Assembly: GCF_907163125.1 (NCBI RefSeq)
Contig: NZ_OU015319.1
Coordinates: forward strand, 2,542,001-2,606,000
Direction of reading: 5' to 3'
DNA length: 64,000 nt
DNA from: Cloacibacterium caeni
GTDB taxonomy: Bacteria > Bacteroidota > Bacteroidia > Flavobacteriales > Weeksellaceae
Both the position numbers and the translations under genes were made by a program. Positions 34,619-42,727 of the stretch are shown one piece after another (the stretch's first letter is position 1; each line of letters starts with the position of its first letter). The notes under the pieces are model-generated. The model made no database searches, had not been told where the DNA came from, and saw nothing but the letters and a program-made list of their open reading frames with translations.

Positions 34619-35962
34619 TTATTTTAAAAATGGTGAAATGATAAATTTGTAAATATCTGATCCAAAGATTAATAGCATTAATCCCATTAAAAAGATTACT
34701 CCAATCATTTGTGCATTTTCTAAAACTTTTTGAGGAACTGGTTTGCCTGTGATGAGTTCCCAAGTCGTAAATAAGGCGTGACCACCGTCTAATCCTGGAA
34801 TTGGAAGTATGTTTAAAAATGCTAACCAAGCAGAAAACATAGCTGTAAAACTCCAAAAAGCAACCCAATCGATTTCTTTAGGCATCATTTTCACAATTGC
34901 AATTGGTCCGCCAACATTTTTGTAACCTTTGATTTTTTTGTTGAACATTAATTTAAACTGTTTAATCTGCATGGTAAGAGATTCTACAGTTCTCTCAAAA
35001 CCTCTGCCAATTGCTGGTAAAAAGCTGTATTCTTGATTGGTTACTGTATTGTTGAAAGCAGCTTCAGCTTGTTTAAAATCTGGTCTGAAACCGATTTTTC
35101 CGTCTTTATCAGTATTTAAATTAAATGTCTTAACCTCATTATTTCTAAGAATATCTATAGTAATCGGTTGGTTTTTCTTTCCAGCTAATCCATCAGAAAA
35201 TTCATCAAAAAATCTAATCGTTTTACCATTAAGAGCTACAATTTTATCTCCTTTTTGTAATCCAGCTTGTTTTGCAGGGCCTTCTATTAAAGAATCCACT
35301 ACTGGTGCAAATCTGTTTTGTATATAAAGTTTTGCAGTTTTTGAACCTAAAATATGAGCAATTCCGTCTTCTTTTGGTGCGAAAGAAACTTCTTTACCGT
35401 TTCTAAGTACCGTGATTTCATTCGCAAGAAGCATATTAATCATGGAATTTTCCATTCTTACGGCAGGTTTCCCATCTATTTTTAAAATTTTGTCGCCGTT
35501 CATCAATCCCATTTTTGCACCTTCTTCAGAAACTGCAATTCCATTCTCAAATTTTGCTAAATCATGGTATTTTTCGCCTACAGATAAATTCAATCCAGTG
35601 TAAATAGCCCAAGCTAAAATAAGATTCACGAAAATACCACCTAACATGATGATAAGTCTTTGCCAAGCTGGTTTGCTTCTGAATTCCCAAGGTTGAGCAG
35701 GTTGTTTCAGTTGTTCTGTATCCATACTTTCGTCTACCATTCCTGCGATTTTTACGTAACCGCCAAATGGTAACCAACCGATTCCGTATTCGGTTTCACC
35801 AATTTTTTTCTTCGCTAATGAAAACCATGGGTCAAAGAATAAGTAGAATTTATCTACTCTGCATTTAAACCATTTTGCGGGTAAAAAATGCCCTAATTCG
35901 TGTAGAATAACGAGAATTGAAATACTTAATATAAACTGAAATATCTGCGTTGCTAATTCCAT
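34619..35962 (-). CDS. rseP: Site-2 metalloprotease RseP
   Basis: Intramembrane zinc protease of the M50B family that cleaves anti-sigma factors or signal-peptide remnants. 447 residues: HELGH in helix 1 (His21, Glu22, His25), two PDZ domains near 150 (GAKMGLMNGDKILKIDG) and 235 (PAKQAGLQKGDKIVALNG), and the second metal site NILPIPGLDGGH near residue 385. At least four membrane segments. Anti-sigma partner not in the window. Length is normal. Confidence 0.95.
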   Translation of the reverse strand: MELATQIFQFILSISILVILHELGHFLPAKWFKCRVDKFYLFFDPWFSLAKKKIGETEYGIGWLPFGGYVKIAGMVDESMDTEQLKQPAQPWEFRSKPAWQRLIIMLGGIFVNLILAWAIYTGLNLSVGEKYHDLAKFENGIAVSEEGAKMGLMNGDKILKIDGKPAVRMENSMINMLLANEITVLRNGKEVSFAPKEDGIAHILGSKTAKLYIQNRFAPVVDSLIEGPAKQAGLQKGDKIVALNGKTIRFFDEFSDGLAGKKNQPITIDILRNNEVKTFNLNTDKDGKIGFRPDFKQAEAAFNNTVTNQEYSFLPAIGRGFERTVESLTMQIKQFKLMFNKKIKGYKNVGGPIAIVKMMPKEIDWVAFWSFTAMFSAWLAFLNILPIPGLDGGHALFTTWELITGKPVPQKVLENAQMIGVIFLMGLMLLIFGSDIYKFIISPFLK

Positions 35963-36029
35963 TAAATTTTAATTTTTTTAAAGTTATGCAAATGTAATAA
36001 TTCTCTCTCACTAAAACTGTACCAAATAA

Positions 36030-36055
36030 AAAAAGACGCCAAAAAGCGTCTTTTT
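36030..36055 (-). terminator. Terminator of the DUF6646 gene B
   Basis: AAAAAGACGC / GCGTCTTTTT with six-base loop, 26 bases after the stop at 36081 and upstream of rseP. Confidence 0.85.
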
Positions 36056-36080
36056 CCATTAAATATTGTTGAATTTTTTA

Positions 36081-36512
36081 TTAGAAGTTAAATGATAAAC
36101 CTATGCTACCATTGTTACCAGCTTCTATAAATGCACCTACATTATTGTTGAAGAAATATCTTACACCTAAGTGCGCACCTATTCCAAACGTATTTCCTAA
36201 TATACCTACGTCTAAACCAGGATATAAATCCCATTTACTTGGCATATTAAGAGCATCTTGAAGGTGGAAATTTACTCTACCAAAAACGAAAGCTTTGTGG
36301 TCGTCTTCATAACCGTCAAAGTAAAAATTAGCTCCTGCTCCTAGAGAAATAACATCGGAAACTCCATAGTCATAAGTTCCTGTAATCCCAGTTCCGTTTC
36401 CGTAACCGTTAAAACCTACTTGTAATTTTTGGTCGCCTTTACCTTGCCATGCTTGTGCTAATGCTAATTGTCCTGCGAACAACATAGTGCATGCTAATAC
36501 TAATTTTTTCAT
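36081..36512 (-). CDS. DUF6646-type outer-membrane protein (paralogue B)
   Basis: 143 residues: signal peptide (ending LALAQ), then a short beta-barrel with AWQGKGDQKLQVGFNGYG, GITGTYDYGVSDVISLG, DLYPGLDVGI, HLGVRYFFNNN and C-terminal SIGLSFNF. It is a shorter relative of the 21168-21674 product. Ends in Phe, as outer-membrane barrels do. Function unknown. Promoter at 36561-36568. Confidence 0.78.
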   Translation of the reverse strand: MKKLVLACTMLFAGQLALAQAWQGKGDQKLQVGFNGYGNGTGITGTYDYGVSDVISLGAGANFYFDGYEDDHKAFVFGRVNFHLQDALNMPSKWDLYPGLDVGILGNTFGIGAHLGVRYFFNNNVGAFIEAGNNGSIGLSFNF

Positions 36513-36560
36513 AAGAATATTTATTTTTAAGTTTTATTTGAATTTCTGTTTTTCTAACGA

Positions 36561-36568
36561 CAAATTTA
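36561..36568 (-). promoter_or_regulatory. -7 element of the DUF6646 gene B
   Basis: TAAATTTG on the minus strand, 48 bases before the ATG, divergent from the nitrilase promoter. Confidence 0.5.
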
Positions 36569-36601
36569 TAGTAATGTTGCCTAAAGAAGAGACTTTTGTG
36601 G

Positions 36602-36609
36602 TAATTTTG
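36602..36609 (+). promoter_or_regulatory. -7 element of the nitrilase gene
   Basis: TAATTTTG, 34 bases before the ATG at 36644; a TTG at 36577-36579 is a possible -33. Confidence 0.5.
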
Positions 36610-36643
36610 TAAAACATTTTAAAAATTCTGAAACCTAAGCATT

Positions 36644-37399
36644 ATGAAAATCATCGGTCTAAGTCAAAATATTATTTGGAAAGAAAAACAAGAAAATTTT
36701 CTTTTGATAGAAGAAAAATTCAAAGATTTAGAAGCAGATTTGTTTTTGCTTCCTGAGATGTTTACCACTGGTTTCTACATGAAAGCTCAGGAAGTAGCAG
36801 ATGAAGAAGAACAAGCTTTGACTTGGATGAAGAATTTTGCCAAAACTAAAAATGCTGCAATTGGCGGAAGCGTTTCTGTGAAGGATAATGACAAATTCTA
36901 TAACCGATTTTATTTTGTAAAACCAGACGGAACTTACCATCAATACGACAAAAGACACCTTTTTTCTTACACAGGAGAAGATAAAGTCTACACTGCAGGA
37001 ACAGAAAGAGTAGTGGTAGAATATTTAGGATTCAGGTTTTTATTACAAGTTTGTTTTGATGCAAGATTTCCAGTTTTTGCAAGAAACAGAAAAGATTATG
37101 ATGTGATTCTAAATGTCGCAAATTGGCCAGAAACCAGAGTTCTGGCGTGGGAAACATTAAATAGAGCAAGAGCAATCGAAAATCAAGCCTATGTTTTTGC
37201 CTTAAATAGAACTGGCGAAGACGGGAATAACTTGAAATATCAAGAAAGTAGTCATTGTTTTTTTGCAGATGGAACAGACATTTCTACTAAAAATGAAGAT
37301 TTAATCTTTGCAGAATTAGATTTGCAAAAATTAGAAGCTTTCAGAAAAGAGTTTCCTTTTTTGAACGATGCAGATGATTTTAAAATAGTAGAATTATAG
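36644..37399 (+). CDS. Nitrilase-superfamily omega-amidase
   Basis: Carbon-nitrogen hydrolase, 251 residues. The catalytic triad is Glu38 (LLPEMF), Lys103 (YDKRHLF) and Cys137 (QVCFDARFP). The sequence resembles YafV and omega-amidase, which remove ammonia from 2-oxoglutaramate or 2-oxosuccinamate and take part in methionine salvage. Substrate is inferred from family resemblance. Monocistronic. Confidence 0.88.
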   Translation: MKIIGLSQNIIWKEKQENFLLIEEKFKDLEADLFLLPEMFTTGFYMKAQEVADEEEQALTWMKNFAKTKNAAIGGSVSVKDNDKFYNRFYFVKPDGTYHQYDKRHLFSYTGEDKVYTAGTERVVVEYLGFRFLLQVCFDARFPVFARNRKDYDVILNVANWPETRVLAWETLNRARAIENQAYVFALNRTGEDGNNLKYQESSHCFFADGTDISTKNEDLIFAELDLQKLEAFRKEFPFLNDADDFKIVEL

Positions 37400-37441
37400 A
37401 ATAACAGATGTTTTTTTCTCTTTAACTCTACCATTCTACAG

Positions 37442-37855
37442 CTAGTTTGTGTGGTCTGAAATAATTTTCCAGCCGTCTTTAAATTTATGGAAAACCAAGG
37501 TGTAAATTCCATTAGGAGTGTCATTAGCACGGATAAGTTTCCACTTTCCGAAAACATAAGCGTGTTTTTTGCCTAACATTTTCACTTGAATGTCAGAAAA
37601 TTCTAGAATGCCCATCATTTCTTTATTGGGATAAGTTTTTTTGTAATTGTCTAGTGTTTTTTGCCAACCGTAAGTTGGGCCTTTTGAACCGATAAAAAGC
37701 AGTGAATCATTTTTCCAATATCCTTTCATGAAATTTTCTATATCACCATTATTCCAAGCGGATTGTTGTTCATGTAAAACTTTCAAAATGTTTTTTTCTT
37801 GTGAGAAAAAGATGCCGAAACTTGTTAACAAAATAATTGTAAAAAGATTTTTCAT
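37442..37855 (-). CDS. Secreted NTF2-like (DUF4440/SnoaL) protein
   Basis: 137 residues: signal peptide (ending FFSQ) followed by a cone-shaped NTF2-like domain, with VLHEQQSAWNNGDIENFMKGYW, QKTLDNYKKTYPN and a C-terminal VFHKFKDGWKIISDHTN. Such domains bind small ligands or act as enzymes; no catalytic residues can be assigned. Probably periplasmic. Single gene. Confidence 0.82.
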   Translation of the reverse strand: MKNLFTIILLTSFGIFFSQEKNILKVLHEQQSAWNNGDIENFMKGYWKNDSLLFIGSKGPTYGWQKTLDNYKKTYPNKEMMGILEFSDIQVKMLGKKHAYVFGKWKLIRANDTPNGIYTLVFHKFKDGWKIISDHTN

Positions 37856-37981
37856 ATGAAGATATTTATTGTTTTTTAAAGGTCATATGCAATCGCTAAC
37901 ACAAAAGTTTGCTAGAATTGAACGAAGTTAATCTTGAATGAATATTTGTGTTTTTTTATTCATTGCGATTTCATAATTCAT

Positions 37982-37989
37982 TAACTTTG
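37982..37989 (+). promoter_or_regulatory. -7 element of the DUF3365 gene
   Basis: TAACTTTG, 62 bases before the ATG at 38052, directly followed by the GTAAC palindrome. Confidence 0.5.
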
Positions 37990-37996
37990 GGTAAAA

Positions 37997-38010
37997 GTAA
38001 CAAAAGTTAC
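37997..38010. promoter_or_regulatory. GTAAC-type palindrome, possible Crp/Fnr site
   Basis: GTAACAAAAGTTAC is a perfect dyad (GTAAC, 4 bases, GTTAC) starting 7 bases after the -7 element. It fits the GTA-N8-TAC pattern known for NtcA-like Crp/Fnr regulators, and matches 12 of 14 bases of 44546-44559. At this position it would block transcription. Confidence 0.45.
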
Positions 38011-38051
38011 GCTCAGTCAAGCATTAAATTCACAAATTTGAAAAAACAATT

Positions 38052-38630
38052 ATGAAAACAAGAATTTACTTAACGCTCGCAGTTTCAGGAATATTTTTGA
38101 TTCAATGTTCCAAGGAAACGGGAAATAAAGGTGTTTTGCCCAAGGAAATTATTCCGCAAAAACAATTAACGAAAGCTGATTTTAAAAAAATCGCCGAAGA
38201 AACCAAAAAGAATTTGGTGACCAATCTTACGCAGAAAATTTCTGAAAAAGGAGCTGAAAATGCTTTAGAATTTTGTAATGTAAACGCCATTCCGCTTACC
38301 AAACAGTTGGAAGACCAGCATAATGTGATGATAAAAAGAGTTTCTGATAAAAATAGAAATCCTGATAATGCGGCAAATGCTGCTGAATTGAAAATTATAG
38401 AACAGTTCAAAGCACAATTGGCCAAAAAAGAAGAACTAAAAGCAACGATGGAAAACGGAGTTTTTTATGCGCCAATTACCACTAATAGTATGTGTTTACA
38501 ATGTCATGGCTCCGAAAAAGATATAAAACCTGAAACCTTAGCGAAAATAAAATCACTCTATCCTAATGATAAAGCAATTGGGTATCAAGAGAATGAAATG
38601 CGAGGTTTGATGGTAATTAAACCGAACTAA
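38052..38630 (+). CDS. DUF3365 c-type heme lipoprotein
   Basis: 192 residues: lipoprotein signal with Cys19 (FLIQCS), then a DUF3365 (Tll0287-like) domain. It has one heme-binding CLQCH motif (Cys148, Cys151, His152) and a further Cys75 in EFCNVNAIP. Such proteins are periplasmic sensors or redox carriers. Maturation needs the cytochrome c system elsewhere in the genome. It is linked to a palindrome that may respond to a Crp/Fnr regulator. Confidence 0.85.
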   Translation: MKTRIYLTLAVSGIFLIQCSKETGNKGVLPKEIIPQKQLTKADFKKIAEETKKNLVTNLTQKISEKGAENALEFCNVNAIPLTKQLEDQHNVMIKRVSDKNRNPDNAANAAELKIIEQFKAQLAKKEELKATMENGVFYAPITTNSMCLQCHGSEKDIKPETLAKIKSLYPNDKAIGYQENEMRGLMVIKPN

Positions 38631-38651
38631 ATGAAGTGTTTCCATATAAAG

Positions 38652-38685
38652 AAAGTCGGCTTCAGAATTTCTGAAACCGACTTTT
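38652..38685. terminator. Terminator of the DUF3365 gene
   Basis: AAAGTCGGCTTCAG / CTGAAACCGACTTT with T5 following; also able to end the opposing DUF4476 transcript. Confidence 0.85.
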
Positions 38686-38709
38686 TGTATATATGAATGA
38701 ATGATTGGG

Positions 38710-39615
38710 TTATCTTTGGTTTTGAACAAATTTGTTCAATTCTCTGGCGTAACTTTCGAAGTCAAATGCGTCATACAGTTCGAAATAATTTCTTTTGTCT
38801 ACACAATTTCTATAAGCCATCTTTGCTAATTCTAGTCTGTTTTTGTCAAAACTAAACTCTTTCATCATCGCTTTGATTTGTCTTGTGTTGAAATCAGTTC
38901 TATTGAGTTGGCTTTTTAAGAAATCTAATCTTCTGTCATCAAAATTTTGCTTTTTTAGCATTTGTAAGAAAGAAGAAAATTCTCTGTCGCTCATTACATT
39001 TCCGTAAGTACCTCCGTATCCGTAATCGTTTTGATAATCATCATAAGGATCCCAAGAATTTCCGTTTCCATTTCCGTAAGGACTGTTCCAAGTGTCATTC
39101 CAAACATTTCCGTAGTTGTTTCTTAGATTGTAGGTTCCTAGAAGATATAAACCTTGATGTGTGAAATAATCTAAAACCAGTCTGGTGTTGTTTTTAATAT
39201 TGATTCTAGTTCTGTACACTAGGAAATTTCTTTCATAGATAGAAATAACGTTGTTTCCTGGCATCAAGTCAAAAAATCTAAATTTACCAGAAGCGTTAGA
39301 AATTTTTTGGTCGCCAATTTCTATGCTAAAGTAACCTTGTTCTGGAATTCTTAAGAAAACTTCGGCGTAACCATAAGCGTAGTTTTGGTTCCAATTATAA
39401 TTAGGTCTTGATTTTTCTGTAGAATTTCTAAAACCATTATCGTTTCTAAAAACTGCAGATTTATCTTGAGAATTATTTCTGCCAAAAGCTTCATTTTTTG
39501 CAGAAGTTTCGGTTTTGCTCGCTTCGTTTTTTAATAATTCTCCAGCTTTTCCTGCTTCTTGTGCACTAAATCCTAATGCGATGAATGCGGCTAATAAAAA
39601 ATAAAATTTTCTCAT
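38710..39615 (-). CDS. DUF4476 secreted protein
   Basis: 301 residues: signal peptide (ending GFSAQ), a linker rich in Asn, Lys and Arg, a beta-sandwich-like middle part (AEVFLRIPEQGYFSIEIGDQ to RINIKNNTRLVLDY), a Gly/Asn/Tyr-rich stretch (about 165-205), and the helical DUF4476 domain (about 207-298, REFSSFLQMLKKQNFDDRRLDFL). Function unknown. The DUF is widespread in Bacteroidota and often paired with low-complexity linkers. Single gene. Confidence 0.82.
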   Translation of the reverse strand: MRKFYFLLAAFIALGFSAQEAGKAGELLKNEASKTETSAKNEAFGRNNSQDKSAVFRNDNGFRNSTEKSRPNYNWNQNYAYGYAEVFLRIPEQGYFSIEIGDQKISNASGKFRFFDLMPGNNVISIYERNFLVYRTRINIKNNTRLVLDYFTHQGLYLLGTYNLRNNYGNVWNDTWNSPYGNGNGNSWDPYDDYQNDYGYGGTYGNVMSDREFSSFLQMLKKQNFDDRRLDFLKSQLNRTDFNTRQIKAMMKEFSFDKNRLELAKMAYRNCVDKRNYFELYDAFDFESYARELNKFVQNQR

Positions 39616-39746
39616 ATTATATTTATTTAAATAAGTTTTCTTGGCTGCTTCTAAAGTCTTGCCTCGAAAAACTTAGGGTTGCTGTTATGAGATATTCTAT
39701 TTCCGTGCCAAAGTCAAAAAACGCTTTCTGGAAAGGCTTTATAAAG

Positions 39747-39786
39747 GAAAAACGCAACAAAATTTTATGATTTTAGTTGCGTTTTT
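39747..39786 (-). terminator. Possible terminator downstream of the AraC gene
   Basis: AAAAACGCAAC / GTTGCGTTTTT with a long AT-rich loop, in the 39616-39896 gap, about 110 bases after the araC-type gene stop. Nothing else recognisable is in the gap. Confidence 0.5.
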
Positions 39787-39896
39787 ATAAAAAATATGAA
39801 AAGTTTTGCGTTTGTTCTGTATGTAATTTTACAATACAAAGGTATGCTAAGAATTGCAATAAATTCTTGTAAAAAATCTTCGGAAAATGGTAATTT

Positions 39897-40778
39897 TTAT
39901 TTATTAAGATGTTGTCTAAATTCAGAAGGAGAAATTCTAGCGTGGGTTTTGAAAAACTTGGTAAAATAAGAATTGTCTTCAAAGCCTAATTGAAATGAAA
40001 TCTGTGAAATGCTTAATTCTGAGTTGATGAGCAGTCTTTTGGCTTCTAGAATAATCCTGTTTCTAATGATTTCTCCAGCCTTTTTGCCTGCAAAAGTTCT
40101 ACACACGAAATTGAGGTAATTTGCAGTAATCGCGAGCTTGTCTGCATAAAATTTGGGATAATGTTCAGCGGTGTAGTTTTCTTCTACCAGCTTTTGGAAT
40201 TTATTGATTAAAATTCTTTGATTGGTAATATTTATATTTTCGTCTGTGTTTTCTTCGTCGTTTAAAATGAAGTAAAACAATTCGAGAAGATAAATTCTGA
40301 TTAAATCTTCGGATTTTCTTTTTTGTTGTTTGTATTCGAAATTAATTTTGTCAAAAATTTCTTTGAGTTCTTCAGCTTTGTCTTTTTTGATTTGATAAGA
40401 AGTAAAGTTTCCATTAATTCTGAAAAAAGGTAATTTATCAATACAATGAGATTTTGCGAGAAATGAAGTGAAAAATTCTGCATTGAAATTAATCAAATAA
40501 CCTTTGGTCACTTGTTTTTTGAAATTCAAATCATGTACTTGTCCCGCAGAAATAAAATAGATGATGGGAGAATCTATAGAATAATCTTCGAAATCTATTT
40601 TATGAATTCCAGCGCCTTCTTCTACGTACAGAATCTGATGAAAGGTATGACGATGAGGTTTTTCTGGAATAAAACTTTTTTCTGTCAATAAATCTTGTAA
40701 TTCATGAACTACGATTTCACTTTCTGAATTTTCAGTAGAAATCAAATCGCAAGCGCTATAAACAGGAAAATTACTCAT
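39897..40778 (-). CDS. AraC family transcriptional regulator with cupin domain
   Basis: 293 residues. N-terminal AraC-type cupin sensor (HRHTFHQILYVEEGAGIHKIDF and INFNAEFF) and a C-terminal pair of helix-turn-helix motifs (about 195-290), with AKRLLINSELSISQISFQLGFEDNSYFTKFFKTHARISPSEF. Ligand unknown. It is the last gene of the thioredoxin transcript, 8 bases after trx stop. Whether it controls the sulfur genes beside it cannot be told. Confidence 0.9.
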   Translation of the reverse strand: MSNFPVYSACDLISTENSESEIVVHELQDLLTEKSFIPEKPHRHTFHQILYVEEGAGIHKIDFEDYSIDSPIIYFISAGQVHDLNFKKQVTKGYLINFNAEFFTSFLAKSHCIDKLPFFRINGNFTSYQIKKDKAEELKEIFDKINFEYKQQKRKSEDLIRIYLLELFYFILNDEENTDENINITNQRILINKFQKLVEENYTAEHYPKFYADKLAITANYLNFVCRTFAGKKAGEIIRNRIILEAKRLLINSELSISQISFQLGFEDNSYFTKFFKTHARISPSEFRQHLNK

Positions 40779-40786
40779 GAATGAGA

Positions 40787-41086
40787 TTATTTGTGTTGAT
40801 TGATGAGATTCACTAAAGTATTTACATCATGTACGCCACTTTCTCTCCAAAGCATTTCACCTTTTTTGAAAAGAGCAAGGGTAGGAACGCCTCTCACGTT
40901 ATATTGAGCCGCAATATCAGGATATTGGTCTACATCTATTTTTATAATTCTGGCATTATCTCCTACTTGTTCTTTTACAGTGACTAATACAGAAGATTGT
41001 ACTCTGCACGGTTGACACCACACTGCAAAAAAGTCTATTAACACTGGTTTTTCAGAACTGATGATTTCTTGAAATTTTTGTGACAT
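40787..41086 (-). CDS. Thioredoxin
   Basis: 99-residue dithiol oxidoreductase with active site WCQPC (Cys24, Cys27) and the cis-Pro region VRGVPTLALF. ATG at 41086 is preferred to an upstream start, since a promoter lies at 41114-41121. It lacks a signal peptide and so is cytoplasmic. It is the natural reducing partner for the rhodanese and MBL proteins nearby. Followed by the AraC gene. Confidence 0.92.
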   Translation of the reverse strand: MSQKFQEIISSEKPVLIDFFAVWCQPCRVQSSVLVTVKEQVGDNARIIKIDVDQYPDIAAQYNVRGVPTLALFKKGEMLWRESGVHDVNTLVNLINQHK

Positions 41087-41113
41087 ATCTCTTTGTTTTA
41101 TAAAAAGTTTAAA

Positions 41114-41121
41114 CAAATTTA
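41114..41121 (-). promoter_or_regulatory. -7 element of thioredoxin-araC
   Basis: TAAATTTG on the minus strand, 27 bases before the trx ATG. It shows that trx-araC can be transcribed separately from the upstream sulfur genes. Confidence 0.55.
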
Positions 41122-41140
41122 CTAAAAAAAGACAGAGAAA

Positions 41141-41338
41141 CTATGGTAGGTTTTTATGATTTGTGACAGTACAATTTCCTGAAGCGCAACCAAATTTAAA
41201 CACAGACATGGCAACAAAATACAACCCAAATGGTATGAGAATCCACATTTTATCCATTACAGATTGCGCCACAATCCATATTCCACCAATCAAATAGACG
41301 ATTCTTCTCAAATTCCAATCACTAAAGAAATTTCTCAT
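41141..41338 (-). CDS. Small membrane protein of the sulfur block
   Basis: 65 residues with two hydrophobic helices (about 12-28 and 32-47) and a cytoplasmic or periplasmic tail carrying two cysteines in GCASGNC. Unknown function. Resembles DUF2892/YgaP membrane domains in size. It starts 1 base before the rhodanese gene stop, so is co-translated with it. Confidence 0.65.
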   Translation of the reverse strand: MRNFFSDWNLRRIVYLIGGIWIVAQSVMDKMWILIPFGLYFVAMSVFKFGCASGNCTVTNHKNLP

Positions 41339-41339
41339 T

Positions 41340-41651
41340 TTATGATAATTTGTTTTTAAGGCTCATCCAACCGCCGCCGTTATAAACTTCTGTAAATCCA
41401 CTGTTTTGTAAAATGCTTTTTGCGGCAGCACTTCTTGCGCCACTTGCACAACACGTGATTACAGGTTTGTTTTTATTGATTTTTCCTAAATTTTGACTTA
41501 GCGATTGTAGCGGAACGTTTTTAGCGCCTTTTACATGACCACCATTAAATTCTGCAGGCGTTCTCACGTCTATAATTTGAGCTCCATTTTTCACCAATTC
41601 TGCGTAATCTACACTTTTACCGCCAAATAAGTTTTTTAAAAATCCTAACAT
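41340..41651 (-). CDS. Single-domain rhodanese
   Basis: 103-residue sulfurtransferase. VRTPAEFNGGHVKGAKNVPL precedes the active loop CCASGARS, where Cys68 should carry the persulfide (CxxGxRS). It probably hands sulfane sulfur to the thioredoxin or to the MBL-type dioxygenase. It is cytoplasmic, packed between the DUF6132 gene and the small membrane gene. Confidence 0.88.
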   Translation of the reverse strand: MLGFLKNLFGGKSVDYAELVKNGAQIIDVRTPAEFNGGHVKGAKNVPLQSLSQNLGKINKNKPVITCCASGARSAAAKSILQNSGFTEVYNGGGWMSLKNKLS

Positions 41652-41654
41652 GTT

Positions 41655-41858
41655 TTATTTATTTTCTTTTGTTTTTTCGAAAGTTGAAAGAATAAGATAA
41701 CCCATCACCATACCATAAACCGAACTGTTAATAGGTTTAGAAGTTATAGCGCAAGTTCCTGTATTACACCCAATAAAATGGTAATAAGCGTAACCTAAAA
41801 TTCCACCTAATACGATTCCGATGAGTCCTAATTTGTATTTTTTGATAAAATTTTCCAT
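41655..41858 (-). CDS. DUF6132 small membrane protein
   Basis: 67 residues with two membrane helices (about 10-27 and 44-58) joined by FIGCNTGTCAITSKPINSSVYG. The Cys pair CNTGTC faces one side of the membrane and may carry sulfur or metal. DUF6132 is found next to rhodaneses in Bacteroidota. Three bases before the rhodanese gene. Confidence 0.75.
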   Translation of the reverse strand: MENFIKKYKLGLIGIVLGGILGYAYYHFIGCNTGTCAITSKPINSSVYGMVMGYLILSTFEKTKENK

Positions 41859-41869
41859 AATTTTTGATG

Positions 41870-41910
41870 AATTTTGCCAAAGTTTTTAGAAACTCAACTT
41901 TGGCAAAATT
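41870..41910 (-). terminator. Strong hairpin inside the sulfur block
   Basis: Perfect 15-base arms (41870-41884 and 41896-41910) around an 11-base loop, with a mild T-tract on both sides. It separates the DUF2892 gene from DUF6132 and may be a terminator or an mRNA processing/attenuation hairpin. Confidence 0.75.
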
Positions 41911-41917
41911 TTAATTT

Positions 41918-42121
41918 TTACTCTCTTTTGCAAGTGTTAATGCCAAATAAAGTATAAAGCGGACAAAAGCCGATGGCTCCAGTTAATAGAAAAACGAATG
42001 CAACTGCAGTTGCTGCGATTCCCCAAGTTCCTTCAATCACTTTAAGGTAAACCAAAACGGCTAAAATTAATGCAACGAAAAGTCTGATGTACTTGTCTGT
42101 TGCTCCCATGTTTTTTTTCAT
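41918..42121 (-). CDS. YgaP-type (DUF2892) membrane protein
   Basis: 67 residues, two transmembrane helices (about 12-27 and 33-50) with the family features MGATDKYIRLFVALILA and IGFCPLYTLFGINTC. In E. coli YgaP this module anchors a rhodanese to the membrane; here the rhodanese is separate. Two cysteines are present near the C-terminus. Confidence 0.85.
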   Translation of the reverse strand: MKKNMGATDKYIRLFVALILAVLVYLKVIEGTWGIAATAVAFVFLLTGAIGFCPLYTLFGINTCKRE

Positions 42122-42143
42122 ATTTTTTTGTTTTATGGTGAGT

Positions 42144-42725
42144 TTATTTTTTAGTGAAGTTAATAAAAACTTCGGTGTTTTGTCTTGGTTTTATACTGTT
42201 GTAGCAGTTTTCTAATGTTTTAATCTCGAATTTTTCGCTGAAAAGAGATTTGTATTCTTCTATATTTCCACCAAATGGAGGGAATGGATTTCCGAAATCT
42301 TTATTGAACATTACTCCAATGATTTTGCCATTTTCGGTAAGTAAATCGTACATTTTTTCTACGTATTTTGCTCTTAAAACTGGATCAAGTGCGCAGAAAA
42401 ATGTTTGTTCTACAATGATGTCATATTTTCCTTGGTGTTCGAAAAAATCTTCGCAGATGACTTCTACTTCGTGGTGAGAAAATTTCTGAGAAATCACTTC
42501 GCAAGCTTTCTGAGCAATGTCTAGAAGCGTGATGTTTGTAAAACCTTCTTCTAAAAGCAATTCTGCTTCGTGGGCATTTCCACAGCCGGGAATTAATATT
42601 TTAACCTCTTTATCTTCTACTTGCAAAAAATATTCTGCAATAGGTGAAGAAGCTTCTCCTATGTCCCAACCTGTTTCGCCATTTTCCCAACGAGAATTCC
42701 AAAAATTTTGATCAAATTGGTTCAA
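42144..42725 (-). CDS. TPMT-family SAM-dependent methyltransferase
   Basis: 193 residues of the thiopurine S-methyltransferase superfamily: FWNSRWENGETGWDIGEASSPI, the SAM-binding LIPGCGNAHEAELLLEEGF (residues 44-62) and DFFEHQGKYDIIVEQTFFCAL. Members methylate sulfide, selenide or small thiols. In a persulfide-detox operon, methylation of sulfide or a thiol is the most attractive role. Two bases before the cupin stop. Confidence 0.85.
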   Translation of the reverse strand: MNQFDQNFWNSRWENGETGWDIGEASSPIAEYFLQVEDKEVKILIPGCGNAHEAELLLEEGFTNITLLDIAQKACEVISQKFSHHEVEVICEDFFEHQGKYDIIVEQTFFCALDPVLRAKYVEKMYDLLTENGKIIGVMFNKDFGNPFPPFGGNIEEYKSLFSEKFEIKTLENCYNSIKPRQNTEVFINFTKK

Positions 42726-42727
42726 TT

